A DNA stretch of 64,000 bases from Ramlibacter alkalitolerans (GTDB lineage: Bacteria > Pseudomonadota > Gammaproteobacteria > Burkholderiales > Burkholderiaceae_C), in contig NZ_JAEQND010000001.1 in the NCBI RefSeq assembly GCF_016722765.1, forward strand, positions 248,001 through 312,000. Direction: 5' to 3'. The first letter of the stretch is position 1. Every line of letters starts with the position of its first letter. Positions 29,808-38,838 of this stretch are shown here, in pieces. The position numbers and the translations under genes are program-made. The notes beneath the pieces were generated by a model that saw nothing but the letters and a program-made list of their open reading frames with translations, ran no database searches and was not told the DNA's origin.

Positions 29808-31342
29808 TTGCGTGCCTCCTTGCGCCGGCCCCGGGCCTTGGCCGCAGGCGGCAGGGGCTCGGTCGCTGGCTTGCCGTAATCCATGAGCGCCTTCTGCGCA
29901 TGCGCCTGGTCCGAGAAGGGGTGCTTCACGCCCGCGATCTCCTGGTAGTCCTCGTGGCCCTTGCCGGCCACCAGGATCACGTCCTGCGCTTGCGCGCAGG
30001 CGATGCTCTCGGCGATCGCGAGGGCGCGATCGGACTGCACCTGCACGCAATCGCGGTGCGACAGCCCGAGCAGGATCTGGCTGATGATGGCCTCGGGCTT
30101 CTCGGTGCGCGGGTTGTCGCTGGTGACCACCACCCGGTCGGCGTTCTTTTCGGCCACGGCCGCCATCAGCGGCCGCTTGGTCGCATCGCGGTCGCCGCCG
30201 CAACCGAACACGCACCAGAGCTTGCCGCCACGCTGCTGCGCCAGCGGACGCAGCGCCTGCAGGCCTTTTTCCAGGGCGTCCGGCGTGTGCGCATAGTCCA
30301 CGGCCACCAGCGGCTTGCCGGCGGCAACCAGGCGCTCCATGCGGCCCGGCACCGGCAGCAGGTCGGCGCAGGCCGCCACCGCCTCGGCCAGCGGCACGCC
30401 GATGGCGCGCATCATGCCGATCACGCCCAGCAGGTTCGATACGTTGTAGTGGCCGACCAGCTTCGTCTGCAGCACCAGGCGCTGCGCGTCGCCGGCTTCG
30501 GCGACGGTGAAGCGCAGGCCCTCGTCGCCGTAGCCGATGTCCAGCGCCCGCACCCGCGCGTCGCGCACGCAGGAGACCGTCCACAGGTCCACGCGGCCGT
30601 TCCACAAGCGGGCTTCCAGCCGCTCGCCCATGGCGTCGTCGATGTTCACCACGGCGGCCTCCAGGTCCGGCCAGGCGAACAACTCCTCCTTCGCCGCCCA
30701 GTAGGCTTCCATCGAGCCGTGGTAGTCGAGGTGGTCCTGCGTGAAGTTGGTGAAGCCGGCCACGCGGATGCGCGTGCCGTCCATGCGCCGCTCCACGATG
30801 CCGATGGAAGACGCCTCGATCGCGCAGGCCTTCGCCCCTTCTTCCAGGAAGCGGCGGAAATGGCGCTGCATCAGCACCGGGTCGGGGGTCGTCAGGCCGG
30901 TGTGCTCCACGTGCGGCGGCCGGCCGATGCCCAGCGTGCCCACGATGCCGCACGGCATGCCGACGTTCGTGAGCGCCTGCGCCAGCCACCACGCCGTGGA
31001 GGTCTTGCCGTTGGTGCCGGTGACGGCCAGCACCTGGAGCTGCTGCGTCGGCTCGCCGTAGAACAGCGCGCCGATCGGCCCCGTGGCGGCCTTGAGGCCC
31101 TGGTAGGCGGCGACCGCGTCGCTGCCGAACTGGAAGGCCTCGCTGCCCGCCGCTTCGACCAGGCAGGCCGTCGCACCCTGCTGCAGGGCGGCCGGCACGA
31201 ACTTGCGGCCGTCCGTGGCCGCGCCCGGCCAGGCGATGAAGCCGTCGCCGTGGCCGACCCGGCGGCTGTCGCAATGGACTTCGCCGGCCACGCGTTCGCG
31301 CAGCCAGTCGGCCGCTTCCTGGGGCGTGCGCAGCACCCGCAT
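29804..31342 (-). CDS. murE: UDP-MurNAc-L-alanyl-D-glutamate--meso-diaminopimelate ligase
   Basis: Adds the third residue of the stem peptide. The 512-residue protein has DSRRVGHGDGFIAWPG, ATP loop [54 protein letters not shown] and FGCGGDRDATKRPLM. The motif SDNPRTE is the specificity signature for meso-diaminopimelate rather than lysine, in keeping with a Gram-negative host and with dapF near 46 kb. The C-terminal 20 residues are basic and Ala/Pro-rich, beyond the usual domain. The ATG shares a base with the ftsI stop. Confidence 0.98.
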   Translation of the reverse strand: MRVLRTPQEAADWLRERVAGEVHCDSRRVGHGDGFIAWPGAATDGRKFVPAALQQGATACLVEAAGSEAFQFGSDAVAAYQGLKAATGPIGALFYGEPTQQLQVLAVTGTNGKTSTAWWLAQALTNVGMPCGIVGTLGIGRPPHVEHTGLTTPDPVLMQRHFRRFLEEGAKACAIEASSIGIVERRMDGTRIRVAGFTNFTQDHLDYHGSMEAYWAAKEELFAWPDLEAAVVNIDDAMGERLEARLWNGRVDLWTVSCVRDARVRALDIGYGDEGLRFTVAEAGDAQRLVLQTKLVGHYNVSNLLGVIGMMRAIGVPLAEAVAACADLLPVPGRMERLVAAGKPLVAVDYAHTPDALEKGLQALRPLAQQRGGKLWCVFGCGGDRDATKRPLMAAVAEKNADRVVVTSDNPRTEKPEAIISQILLGLSHRDCVQVQSDRALAIAESIACAQAQDVILVAGKGHEDYQEIAGVKHPFSDQAHAQKALMDYGKPATEPLPPAAKARGRRKEARK

Positions 31343-33075
31343 CAGATCGACTCCTCCACCGCCTGCACCACGATCTGCGGCTTGACGCTCATGTCCGGCT
31401 GCACGCCCAGCATGCGCAGCGTCTGCTGCACGGTGGAACTGAACACCGGTGCGGCGACGTCGCCGCCGAAGTACTTGCCCGCGCTCGGCTCGTCGATCAT
31501 CACGGCCACCACGATGCGCGGCTTGTCGATCGGCGCGATGCCGACGAAGACGCCCCGGTACTTGTGTTCGGCATAGCCGCGTCCTTCCTGCTTGTGCGCG
31601 GTGCCGGTCTTGCCGCCCACCGAATACCCCATCGTCTGCGCCTTGGGCGCGGTGCCGCCGCTCATGGTCACCAGGTGCAGCATCTGCCGCATCTCCTGCG
31701 CGATCTGGGGCTGCAGCACGCGCACGCCGGGCGTGGCCGTGTCGGTCTTGAGCAGCGTCACGGGCACCAGCTCGCCGTCGCGCGCGAACACCGTGTAGGC
31801 GCGCGCGAGCTGGAACAGGCTGGTCGAGACGCCGTAGCCGTAGCTCATGGTCGCCTGCTCGATCGGCCGCCAGGTCTTCCAGGCGCGCAGCTTGCCGCTC
31901 ACCGTGCCGGGGAACGGCACCTGCGGCCGCTGGCCGAAGCCGACCTGCGTGTACAGCTCCCACATCTCGCGCGGCTGCAGCTGCATCGCCATGCGCACCG
32001 TGCCGACGTTGCTGGATTTCTGGATCACCTCGGTGACCGTCAGGTCCCCGTGCGCATGCGAGTCGCTGATCGTGGAACCGGCGATCGTGAGCCGGCCCGG
32101 CGCGGTCGGGATCAGCGTGGTGGGCTTGACCAGCCCCTTCTCCAGCGCCAGCGACACCGCGAACGGCTTCATCGTCGAACCGGGCTCGAAGCTGTCGGTG
32201 AGCGCGCGGTTGCGCAACTGCGCCCCGGTGAGGTTCTGCCGGTGCGCCGGCGAGTAGCTCGGATAGTTGGCCAGCGCCAGCACCTCGCCGGTGTCGACAT
32301 CCAGCACGACGACGCTGCCCGCCTTGGCCTTGTTGGCGACCACGGCGTCGCGCAGCTGCTGGTAGGCGAAGAACTGCACCTTGCTGTCGATGGACAGCTG
32401 CAGGTCCTTGCCGGCCACCGGCGGCACCTGCTCGCCCACGTCTTCGACGATGCGGCCCAGGCGGTCCTTGATCACGCGGCGCGAACCCGGCCGGCCGGCC
32501 AGGTCCTTGTTGAAGGCCAGCTCCACGCCCTCCTGCCCGAGGTCCTCGACGTTGGTGAAGCCGACGACATGCGCCGCGGCCTCGCCTTCGGGGTACTGCC
32601 GGCGGTATTCCTTGCGCTGGTAGATGCCCTTGAGGTCGAGGGCGGCAATCTGTTTCGCCGTGGCCTCGTCGACCTGGCGCTTGAGCCAGACGAAGTTGCG
32701 GTCCTCCTCCAGCTTGGCCATCAGTTCCGCCAGCGGCACCTGCAGCAGCTTCGCGAGCTTCGCGAGCCTGGGCGGGTCGCGCTCCACGTCCTCGGGGATC
32801 GCCCAGATGCTCGGCACCGGAACGCTGGTCGCGAGCAGCAGGCCGTTGCGGTCGAAGATGCGGCCGCGGTTGGCCGGCAGCTCCAGGGTGCGGGCGAAAC
32901 GCACCTCGCCCTGCCTGCGATAGAAGTCGTTGCCGAACACCTGCACCCACGCGGCGCGCCCGGCGAGCGCCAGGAAGCCCAGCGCGATGCCGGCGACGAT
33001 GAACTTGCTGCGCCACACCGGCGTGCGGCTGGCCAGCAGCGGGCTGGAAGAATAGGCAACGACGCGGCCGCTCAT
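31342..33075 (-). CDS. ftsI: Septal transpeptidase FtsI (PBP3)
   Basis: Class B penicillin-binding protein that crosslinks septal peptidoglycan with FtsW. The 577-residue protein has a short cytoplasmic N-terminus, one membrane helix (about residues 24-45), a pedestal region starting ANRGRIFDRNGLLLA, and the transpeptidase motifs STMK, SSN and KTGT. The ATG overlaps the ftsL stop by four bases. Confidence 0.98.
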   Translation of the reverse strand: MSGRVVAYSSSPLLASRTPVWRSKFIVAGIALGFLALAGRAAWVQVFGNDFYRRQGEVRFARTLELPANRGRIFDRNGLLLATSVPVPSIWAIPEDVERDPPRLAKLAKLLQVPLAELMAKLEEDRNFVWLKRQVDEATAKQIAALDLKGIYQRKEYRRQYPEGEAAAHVVGFTNVEDLGQEGVELAFNKDLAGRPGSRRVIKDRLGRIVEDVGEQVPPVAGKDLQLSIDSKVQFFAYQQLRDAVVANKAKAGSVVVLDVDTGEVLALANYPSYSPAHRQNLTGAQLRNRALTDSFEPGSTMKPFAVSLALEKGLVKPTTLIPTAPGRLTIAGSTISDSHAHGDLTVTEVIQKSSNVGTVRMAMQLQPREMWELYTQVGFGQRPQVPFPGTVSGKLRAWKTWRPIEQATMSYGYGVSTSLFQLARAYTVFARDGELVPVTLLKTDTATPGVRVLQPQIAQEMRQMLHLVTMSGGTAPKAQTMGYSVGGKTGTAHKQEGRGYAEHKYRGVFVGIAPIDKPRIVVAVMIDEPSAGKYFGGDVAAPVFSSTVQQTLRMLGVQPDMSVKPQIVVQAVEESI

Positions 33076-33362
33076 GGGGATGCCTCGCTGGCCTGGCCCT
33101 TGAGCGTGACGTACTGGGTGATCGCCGGCGTCGCGGGGCGCATGTGCAGCTGCTCGCGCGCGACCTTCTCGACGCGCGCCGAAGTGGCCTGGGCCCGCTT
33201 CTCCACCTGCAGGCGCTCGTTGTCGATCTCCAGCTTGCGCGCCTCGTTGTGCGCCCGCTCGATCTCCGTGTAGAGGCGGCGCGACTCGTACTGCACCTGC
33301 ACCAGGTACAGGGCACTGGCGATCACCGTCACCAGCAGGGTCAGGTTCAGGCGGAGGATCAT
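33072..33362 (-). CDS. ftsL: Cell division protein FtsL
   Basis: Small bitopic divisome protein that pairs with FtsB. The 96-residue protein has an N-terminal membrane helix ([19 protein letters not shown]) and a periplasmic coiled coil ([20 protein letters not shown] and onward). Identification rests on size, topology and position between rsmH and ftsI; sequence alone is weakly conserved in this family. It overlaps both neighbours by four bases. Confidence 0.93.
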   Translation of the reverse strand: MILRLNLTLLVTVIASALYLVQVQYESRRLYTEIERAHNEARKLEIDNERLQVEKRAQATSARVEKVAREQLHMRPATPAITQYVTLKGQASEASP

Positions 33363-34273
33363 GCTGCCGTCCTCTCGGCCACGCGCATGATGGCGCTGCG
33401 CGCCCGCGGGTTGCCCTGCACTTCCCCGGCGCCGGGCTTCACGCGCCCGAGGGCGCGCAGCTTCATCGGCTTGGCCGGGGCAAAGGGCGCGCGGCGGTCG
33501 AATTCCTCGCGCGAATGCTTCGCGATGAACTGCTTGACGATGCGGTCTTCCAGCGAATGGAAGCTGATCACCACCAGCCGGCCTGAGGCTTCGAGCACGT
33601 CGAGACTCGCTTCTAGCGCCGCCTGCAGCTCTTCAAGCTCGGCGTTGACGAAAATCCGAAGAGCCTGAAATGTGCGCGTTGCAGGGTCCTGGCCCGGCTC
33701 GCGGGTTTTGACCGCGCCAGCCACGAGCTGGGCCAGTTCGGAGGTGCTGGCAAGAGGCCCCCGTTCCTGTCGGCGAGCTGCAATCGCCTTTGCAATCTGA
33801 ACAGCAAACCGTTCCTCGCCGTATTCACGGATCACCTCCGCCATCTGTTCGACCGGGGCACTGGCGAGCCAGTCCGCGGCACTGGTGCCGCGCGTCGGGT
33901 CCATGCGCATGTCCAGCGGGCCCTCGGAGCGGAACGAAAAACCCCGCGCCGGGTTGTCGATCTGCGGCGAGCTCACGCCCAGGTCCATCAGCACCCCGGA
34001 GATGCTGTTGGAGGCCAGCTCGCGCAGGGCCGCGAAGCCCTCGTGCCGGATCTCGAAGCGCGTGTCGGCGATCGCATGCGCGGCCGCGACCGCTTCCGGG
34101 TCCTTGTCGAAGGCGACCAGCCGGCCCTGCGGCTCCAGCCTGGAGAGGATCAGGCGCGAGTGCCCGCCGCGGCCGAAGGTCGCGTCGACGTAGATTCCAT
34201 CCGGCTTGGTGACGAGGGCCTCGACTGCTTCGTTCAACAAGACGGTGGTGTGTTGCCATCTGCTGTCCACCAC
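33359..34273 (-). CDS. rsmH: 16S rRNA (cytosine1402-N4)-methyltransferase RsmH
   Basis: SAM-dependent methyltransferase (MraW) acting on C1402 of 16S rRNA. The 304-residue protein has [13 protein letters not shown], the SAM loop [44 protein letters not shown], and [13 protein letters not shown]. The start is GTG at 34273. Bases of about 33600-33830 use more A/T-ending and rare codons than the rest of the gene and its neighbours, hinting at a mosaic segment. Confidence 0.97.
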   Translation of the reverse strand: MVDSRWQHTTVLLNEAVEALVTKPDGIYVDATFGRGGHSRLILSRLEPQGRLVAFDKDPEAVAAAHAIADTRFEIRHEGFAALRELASNSISGVLMDLGVSSPQIDNPARGFSFRSEGPLDMRMDPTRGTSAADWLASAPVEQMAEVIREYGEERFAVQIAKAIAARRQERGPLASTSELAQLVAGAVKTREPGQDPATRTFQALRIFVNAELEELQAALEASLDVLEASGRLVVISFHSLEDRIVKQFIAKHSREEFDRRAPFAPAKPMKLRALGRVKPGAGEVQGNPRARSAIMRVAERTAA

Positions 34274-34279
34274 CTGCCC

Positions 34280-34708
34280 TCAGAAAGAGAAGTCCTTGAA
34301 GGCTTCGGGCATTCCGCCGCGCATGGCCTCGGCCTCCTTGGCCTCGTAGGTCGCCTTGTCCCACAGTTCGAAGTGCGCGCCCATTCCAAGCAGCATCGTT
34401 TCCTTCTCGATGCCGGTGGCGGCACGCAGTTCGGGCGCCACCAGCACGCGCCCGGTCGAATCCAGTTCCACGTCCTGGGCGTTGCCCAGAAAGATTCTCT
34501 TCCACCACTGCGCGTCCATGGGGAGCTGCGCGATGCGGTCACGAAATTTTTCCCATTCCGGCCGCGGGAAGATCAGCAGGCAGCCGTGGGGGTGGCGGGT
34601 GATGGTGAGCTGGTTGGCGGCCGAGGCGGACAGGACGTCACGATGCCGGGTCGGCATGGAAAGCCGCCCCTTGGCATCGAGATTCAGCGACGACGCGCCC
34701 TGGAACAC
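34280..34708 (-). CDS. mraZ: Transcriptional regulator MraZ
   Basis: SpoVT/AbrB-like ring-forming DNA-binding protein that represses the dcw promoter. The 142-residue protein has the two MraZ repeats ([19 protein letters not shown] near the N-terminus and [19 protein letters not shown] near residues 75-95), each with the D-x-K/T-GR turn. The start is GTG at 34708. Phased GTG repeats lie 43-82 bases upstream and are its likely operator. Confidence 0.97.
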   Translation of the reverse strand: MFQGASSLNLDAKGRLSMPTRHRDVLSASAANQLTITRHPHGCLLIFPRPEWEKFRDRIAQLPMDAQWWKRIFLGNAQDVELDSTGRVLVAPELRAATGIEKETMLLGMGAHFELWDKATYEAKEAEAMRGGMPEAFKDFSF

Positions 34709-34750
34709 CTTTGTCTGCCCTCACTGCACAGCAACCGCAAGTCACGGCGG

Positions 34751-34790
34751 GAAATCCCACTATCCCCCACTTCATTGCACTTTTTTGCAC
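34751..34790 (-). promoter_or_regulatory. MraZ operator: four 10-bp direct repeats
   Basis: Read leftward, four contiguous 10-base blocks each begin with GTG: GTGCAAAAAA (34790-34781), GTGCAATGAA (34780-34771), GTGGGGGATA (34770-34761), GTGGGATTTC (34760-34751). The last two match the GTGGG/TGGGN repeat that MraZ is known to bind; the first two are degenerate (GTGCA). The 10-bp phase puts all on one face of the helix. They overlap the predicted transcription start. Confidence 0.72.
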
Positions 34791-34816
34791 TGTAGCAGGA
34801 AAACGCTGAGGCGCAA
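34789..34816 (-). promoter_or_regulatory. Candidate dcw (mraZ) promoter
   Basis: TTGCGC at 34816-34811 is followed after 16 bases by TACAGT at 34794-34789, with a TGC extended -10. Predicted start near 34782, inside the GTG repeats, which fits repression by MraZ. Both boxes are 4 of 6 to consensus. Confidence 0.5.
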
Positions 34817-34866
34817 GGGAGCGCCGGTAAGAATTGGCAATGAAATCAAGCACTTAGAAGCGAAGA

Positions 34867-34885
34867 CGGCGGCCGAGGGCCGCCG
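34867..34885 (-). terminator. Hairpin after hslU
   Basis: A perfect 8-bp stem CGGCGGCC/GGCCGCCG with a 3-base loop, nested in a longer weak palindrome (TTAGAA...TTCTAA) and flanked by two copies of CAAGCACTTA. It lies about 60 bases beyond the hslU stop and upstream of the mraZ promoter. There is no clear T-run, so termination is plausible but not certain. Confidence 0.5.
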
Positions 34886-34942
34886 AATTCCGTTCTAAAG
34901 CAAGCACTTACGTGATGCTGTGAATGTGACTCCTCACGGAGT

Positions 34943-36256
34943 TCAGAGGATGTAGCGCGAAAGGTCCTCGTTCCGGCTGAGTTCGCTCAGGCGCGTGTCG
35001 ACATAGGCAGCATCGATCGTCACCGCCTGCCCTTCCAGCCGGGTGGCCTCGAAGCTCACTTCGTCCAGCAGCCGTTCCATCACCGTCGACAGCCGCCGCG
35101 CGCCGATGTTCTCGGTGCGCTCGTTGACGTCGTAGGCGATCTGCGCCAGCCGCGTGATGCCGTCCGGCGCGAAGGTGAGCTGCACGTTCTCGGTGGCCAG
35201 CAGCGCCTGGTATTGCTTGACGAGCGACGCGTGCGTGGACGTGAGGATCGCCTCGAAGTCCTGCACCGACAGCGAGCCGAGCTCCACGCGGATCGGGAAG
35301 CGCCCCTGCAGCTCGGGGATGAGGTCGCTCGGCTTCGAGAGATGGAAGGCGCCGCTGGCGATGAACAGGATGTGGTCGGTGCGGATCGGCCCGTACTTGG
35401 TCGACACGGTGGTGCCTTCCACCAGCGGCAGCAGGTCGCGCTGCACGCCCTGGCGCGAGACGTCGGCGCCCTGCATCTCGCTGCGCGAAGCCACCTTGTC
35501 GATCTCGTCGACGAAGACGATGCCGTTCTGCTCCGCGTTGTGGATCGCCGCGGCCCGGATCTCGTCCTCGTTGACCATGGCCGCCGCTTCCTCGTCGACC
35601 AGCAGCTTCATCGCCTCGCGGATCTTCAGCTTGCGCGACTTGCGGCGCGTGCCGCCGAACTGCGTGAACAGGCCGCGCAGCTGCTCGGTCATGTCCTCCA
35701 TGCCGGGCGGGCCCATGATCTCGAGGTTCGGCTTGGCCTCGGCGACATCGATCTCGATGTCCTTGTCGTCCAGTTCGCCCTGGCGCAGCTTCTTGCGGAA
35801 CACCTGGCGCGCCGTGCTCTCGCCCGGTTCGTCGCCGCGCGGCGCGGGGATCAGCACGCTGAGGATGCGGTCCTCCGCTGCGTCTTCCGCCCGGGTGCGG
35901 ACCTTGCGCATTTCCGTCATGCGCGTCTGCTTGACGGCGATCTCGGCGAGGTCGCGGATGATCGAATCGACGTCCTTGCCGACATAGCCGACCTCGGTGA
36001 ACTTGGTCGCTTCCACCTTGATGAAGGGCGCGTCGGCGAGCTTGGCCAGGCGGCGCGCGATCTCGGTCTTGCCGACGCCCGTGGGCCCGATCATCAGGAT
36101 GTTCTTGGGCGTGATCTCCTGGCGCAGCTTCTCCTCGACCTGCTGGCGGCGCCAGCGGTTGCGCAGCGCGATGGCGACGGCACGCTTGGCGTTCCCCTGC
36201 CCCACGATGTGGCGATCGAGCTCGGACACGATCTCCTGCGGCGTCATCGTGCTCAT
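34943..36256 (-). CDS. hslU: HslU ATPase of the HslUV protease
   Basis: AAA+ unfoldase that feeds HslV. The 437-residue protein has [17 protein letters not shown], the Walker A loop GPTGVGKTE, the pore motif GYVG, a long I-domain with charged insert, Walker B VFVDEID, the sensor region RFPIRVEL, and the C-terminal DLSRYIL that docks into HslV. The ATG overlaps the hslV stop by four bases. Confidence 0.98.
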   Translation of the reverse strand: MSTMTPQEIVSELDRHIVGQGNAKRAVAIALRNRWRRQQVEEKLRQEITPKNILMIGPTGVGKTEIARRLAKLADAPFIKVEATKFTEVGYVGKDVDSIIRDLAEIAVKQTRMTEMRKVRTRAEDAAEDRILSVLIPAPRGDEPGESTARQVFRKKLRQGELDDKDIEIDVAEAKPNLEIMGPPGMEDMTEQLRGLFTQFGGTRRKSRKLKIREAMKLLVDEEAAAMVNEDEIRAAAIHNAEQNGIVFVDEIDKVASRSEMQGADVSRQGVQRDLLPLVEGTTVSTKYGPIRTDHILFIASGAFHLSKPSDLIPELQGRFPIRVELGSLSVQDFEAILTSTHASLVKQYQALLATENVQLTFAPDGITRLAQIAYDVNERTENIGARRLSTVMERLLDEVSFEATRLEGQAVTIDAAYVDTRLSELSRNEDLSRYIL

Positions 36257-36804
36257 TCGAGCACCTCGATCGTGTGGTTCATGTTCGTGTAGATGCAAAG
36301 CTCGCCGGCGATCTCGAGCGACTTCTTGACGATGTCGCGCGCGCCCAGCTCCGAGTTCTCCAGCAGCGCCCGCGCCGCGGCCTGCGCATAGCCGCCGCCG
36401 GAGCCGATCGAGACGATGCCGTGTTCGGGCTCGAGCACGTCGCCGTTGCCGGTGATGATCAGCGAGGACTCGCGGTCGGCGACGGCCAGCATCGCCTCGA
36501 GCCGGCGCAGCACGCGGTCGGTGCGCCAGTCCTTCGTCAGCTCGATGGCCGCGCGCACCAGGTGGCCCTGGTGCTTTTCCAGCTTGCCTTCGAAGCGCTC
36601 GAACAGCGTGAACGCGTCCGCGGTGGCGCCGGCAAAACCGGCCAGCACCTTGTCGTGGTAGAGCTTGCGCACCTTGCGCGCAGTGCCCTTGACGACGATG
36701 TTGCCGAGGGTGACCTGGCCGTCGCCGCCGAGGGCCACCTGCCAGCGGCCGTCGCTGCCCTTGCGCCGCACGCTGACGATGGTCGTGCCGTGAAACTGTT
36801 CCAT
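36253..36804 (-). CDS. hslV: HslV peptidase of the HslUV protease
   Basis: Proteasome-like threonine peptidase. The 183-residue precursor begins MEQFHG followed by TTIVSVRR, so the catalytic N-terminal Thr would be exposed by removing six residues; E. coli HslV needs only removal of Met. Further motifs: [32 protein letters not shown] and [16 protein letters not shown]. It is upstream of hslU, the usual order. Confidence 0.97.
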   Translation of the reverse strand: MEQFHGTTIVSVRRKGSDGRWQVALGGDGQVTLGNIVVKGTARKVRKLYHDKVLAGFAGATADAFTLFERFEGKLEKHQGHLVRAAIELTKDWRTDRVLRRLEAMLAVADRESSLIITGNGDVLEPEHGIVSIGSGGGYAQAAARALLENSELGARDIVKKSLEIAGELCIYTNMNHTIEVLE

Positions 36805-36837
36805 GTGGGTGACGAATGGCGAAATGACTTCGCTTCG

Positions 36838-36901
36838 CTTCAATGACGAAATGAAGAGATGGCGCCGCGGCGCCACAACTCAAGTCATTTTGTCATTGAA
36901 G
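36838..36901. repeat. Inverted repeat upstream of hslV
   Basis: Arms of 17 bases (CTTCAATGACGAAATGA at 36838-36854 and its complement with one mismatch at 36885-36901) enclose a second palindrome, GGCGCCGCGGCGCC. Extra fragments of the same unit (TGACGAATGGCGAAATGAC, GTCATTTGTCATT) lie on both sides. It occupies the hslV leader and the end of the STAS gene spacing, so it could act as a terminator or as part of the heat-shock gene leader. Confidence 0.7.
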
Positions 36902-36955
36902 CCCCCCGCCGGGCGGCGAAGGTCATGCGCGGCGCAGCCGCGCGTCATTTGTCAT

Positions 36956-38803
36956 TCAGTCGAGCCGCAGCCCGATGCGCGCGTGCTCGCTGATGCCGAT
37001 CACGTTGAAGAACGCGGCGACCAGGCGATGCACGTCGACGAACTGCACCTGCCGGCCTTCGGACACGCGCGCCGTGACCCAGTTCAGCAGCGTGCCGGCA
37101 GCAGTGAAATCGATGCGCATCAGCCGCGCGCAGGAGATGATCATCACGTCGGCGTCGCCGAGCTTGGCATCGAGCAGTTCCAGCGCTTCCTTGCCGTCGC
37201 CCAGGATCTGGCCGGAAAGTTCGACCGTCGCGATGCTGGACATCTGCGAGGTCACGGCCGCCAGTTGCGAATCGCCATAGGTCATCACGCTGGACATGAC
37301 GGAATCGCGGAACGCTTCGCCGACGATCGTGTTGCGCGTGGCGAGGCTGCCGTCCGGCTGCAGGGCCTTGTACTCGCAGCGCGCGCTCTCCCAGGACGGC
37401 GGCGACACCTCGTACGTCACGCAGTAATCCAGCGCCACCAGCTCGAATTCGTCCGGCCGGTGCATCACGCGCAGAACCTCCATGCGCAGCTTCCACCACG
37501 CGGGATTCACCCCGCGGTCGCCGGAGGGCGTGTTGTCCTTCAGCACCTTTTCCAGCGCATCGGCGCCGACGAAGCGCAGCTGGATCGGTTGCCTGGCCCA
37601 CTGCGTGAACAGGCGCGTGAGCGGCTCGATCGCCGATTCGACGATCGAGTTCAGCTTGTTCCAGTTCAGCTTGTAGGGCTGCGAAGCCTTCGCCAGCGCC
37701 GCGGCCAGCGCGGCCACCGTCTGCGTGCCGAAGACCGCGGGCGACGTCCAGTCGGCCGCGGACTGGCCCGGGCCCAGTGGCGCGGCGGCGGTCGCCGTGC
37801 TCATGCGCCCGACGATCTCCGGCATCGACATCCACTGCGGCGCCGAGCGCCCGAAGCGGCCGGCGAATTCGAGCGCGGCGGATTCGAAGCGGTCCTGCTT
37901 GCCGGTGGCGCGGTACAGGTCGAACAGCGTCAGCCAGGTCTCGTCGTGGTTGACGCGCGAGCCCTGGGGACCGAGCACTTCGAGCAGGCCGGCCTCGGCG
38001 CCATCGTCGTCGCCGTTGGCGAAGCGGATGGAGGCCTCCTCCAGCTCAGGGTCGTGGGCGAACTCCTCGACCTGGATCGCGTACTGCTTGGAGTGCGAGA
38101 ACACGCTGGGCAGGCTGGGCGCGCCACCCGGCGCGTCCCTGCGCGCTGCGCCCGCGCCGGCGCCGGCCGGCACCGCGGCCATCGCAGGATGCGCCGGCGC
38201 GGCGCCCTGCGGCTGCGAGCCCTGCGCGGCGCGCTGTTCGGGCGTCTGCGGCAGCACGGAATTCAGCATCGGCTGCGGCGCACCCGAGGCCGCGGCCTTG
38301 GCGGCATTCGCCAGGTCCTGCGGTGCGGTGCGCGAATACGAGGTGGCCGCCGGCGTGGGCTGCTGCAGTGCCTCCGGCGGCATGTGCGAGGAAACCGCGA
38401 AGGAACTGTTGGCCGGCTGCTGCGACTGGCCGCCATGCTTGGTCTTCCACCACTGCATGGACATCTGCGCCTCGATCTCGTCGATCTTCTTGAGCGTGGT
38501 GGCGCGGTCGTCCGGCTTGGACGGCATCGAGCTCTGGAAGAACGAGGGGCGCAGGCCGGGATCCTGCCCGGCGAGCACCTCGCTGCGGCGCATCTTGCGC
38601 AGCATGTCGAATTCGCGCTTGCGCACGAAGTCGTTGCGCCGCTTGCGCTCGATCATCTCCTTGAGCATCTGCTTGGAGTACGAGCTCTCGCGGTCGCTCT
38701 CGGCGTCGTTGCCGGGCTCGCCCCAGGCGGTGGCCGGACTCTTGACGAACCGCACCACCCTCGACAGCAAACCACCGGGCGCGGAATCGTCTTTCTGTGC
38801 CAT
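36956..38803 (-). CDS. STAS-domain protein, 615 aa, function unknown
   Basis: A soluble 615-residue protein with three visible parts: a charged, basic N-terminus (ESSYSKQMLKEMIERKRRNDFVRKREFDMLRKM), a low-complexity Ala/Pro/Gln/Ser linker at about residues 125-225, and a folded C-terminal half. The last 110 residues resemble a STAS domain, as found in anti-sigma-factor antagonists: VELSGQILGDGKEALELLDAKLGDADVMIISCARLMRIDFTAAGTLLNWV, with Asp/Thr near the usual phosphorylation loop. No partner anti-sigma kinase is nearby. It follows dksA in the same direction, 35 bases on. Family assignment beyond STAS-like is not possible here. Confidence 0.8.
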   Translation of the reverse strand: MAQKDDSAPGGLLSRVVRFVKSPATAWGEPGNDAESDRESSYSKQMLKEMIERKRRNDFVRKREFDMLRKMRRSEVLAGQDPGLRPSFFQSSMPSKPDDRATTLKKIDEIEAQMSMQWWKTKHGGQSQQPANSSFAVSSHMPPEALQQPTPAATSYSRTAPQDLANAAKAAASGAPQPMLNSVLPQTPEQRAAQGSQPQGAAPAHPAMAAVPAGAGAGAARRDAPGGAPSLPSVFSHSKQYAIQVEEFAHDPELEEASIRFANGDDDGAEAGLLEVLGPQGSRVNHDETWLTLFDLYRATGKQDRFESAALEFAGRFGRSAPQWMSMPEIVGRMSTATAAAPLGPGQSAADWTSPAVFGTQTVAALAAALAKASQPYKLNWNKLNSIVESAIEPLTRLFTQWARQPIQLRFVGADALEKVLKDNTPSGDRGVNPAWWKLRMEVLRVMHRPDEFELVALDYCVTYEVSPPSWESARCEYKALQPDGSLATRNTIVGEAFRDSVMSSVMTYGDSQLAAVTSQMSSIATVELSGQILGDGKEALELLDAKLGDADVMIISCARLMRIDFTAAGTLLNWVTARVSEGRQVQFVDVHRLVAAFFNVIGISEHARIGLRLD

Positions 38804-38838
38804 GGACAGGTGCGGGTACTGCTAGGTTGCGGCCGGCT

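Noticed and set aside
36956..38803. MlaB-like lipid transport STAS protein
   Set aside because: Far too long and with no mla neighbours; only a STAS-like C-terminal fold can be supported.
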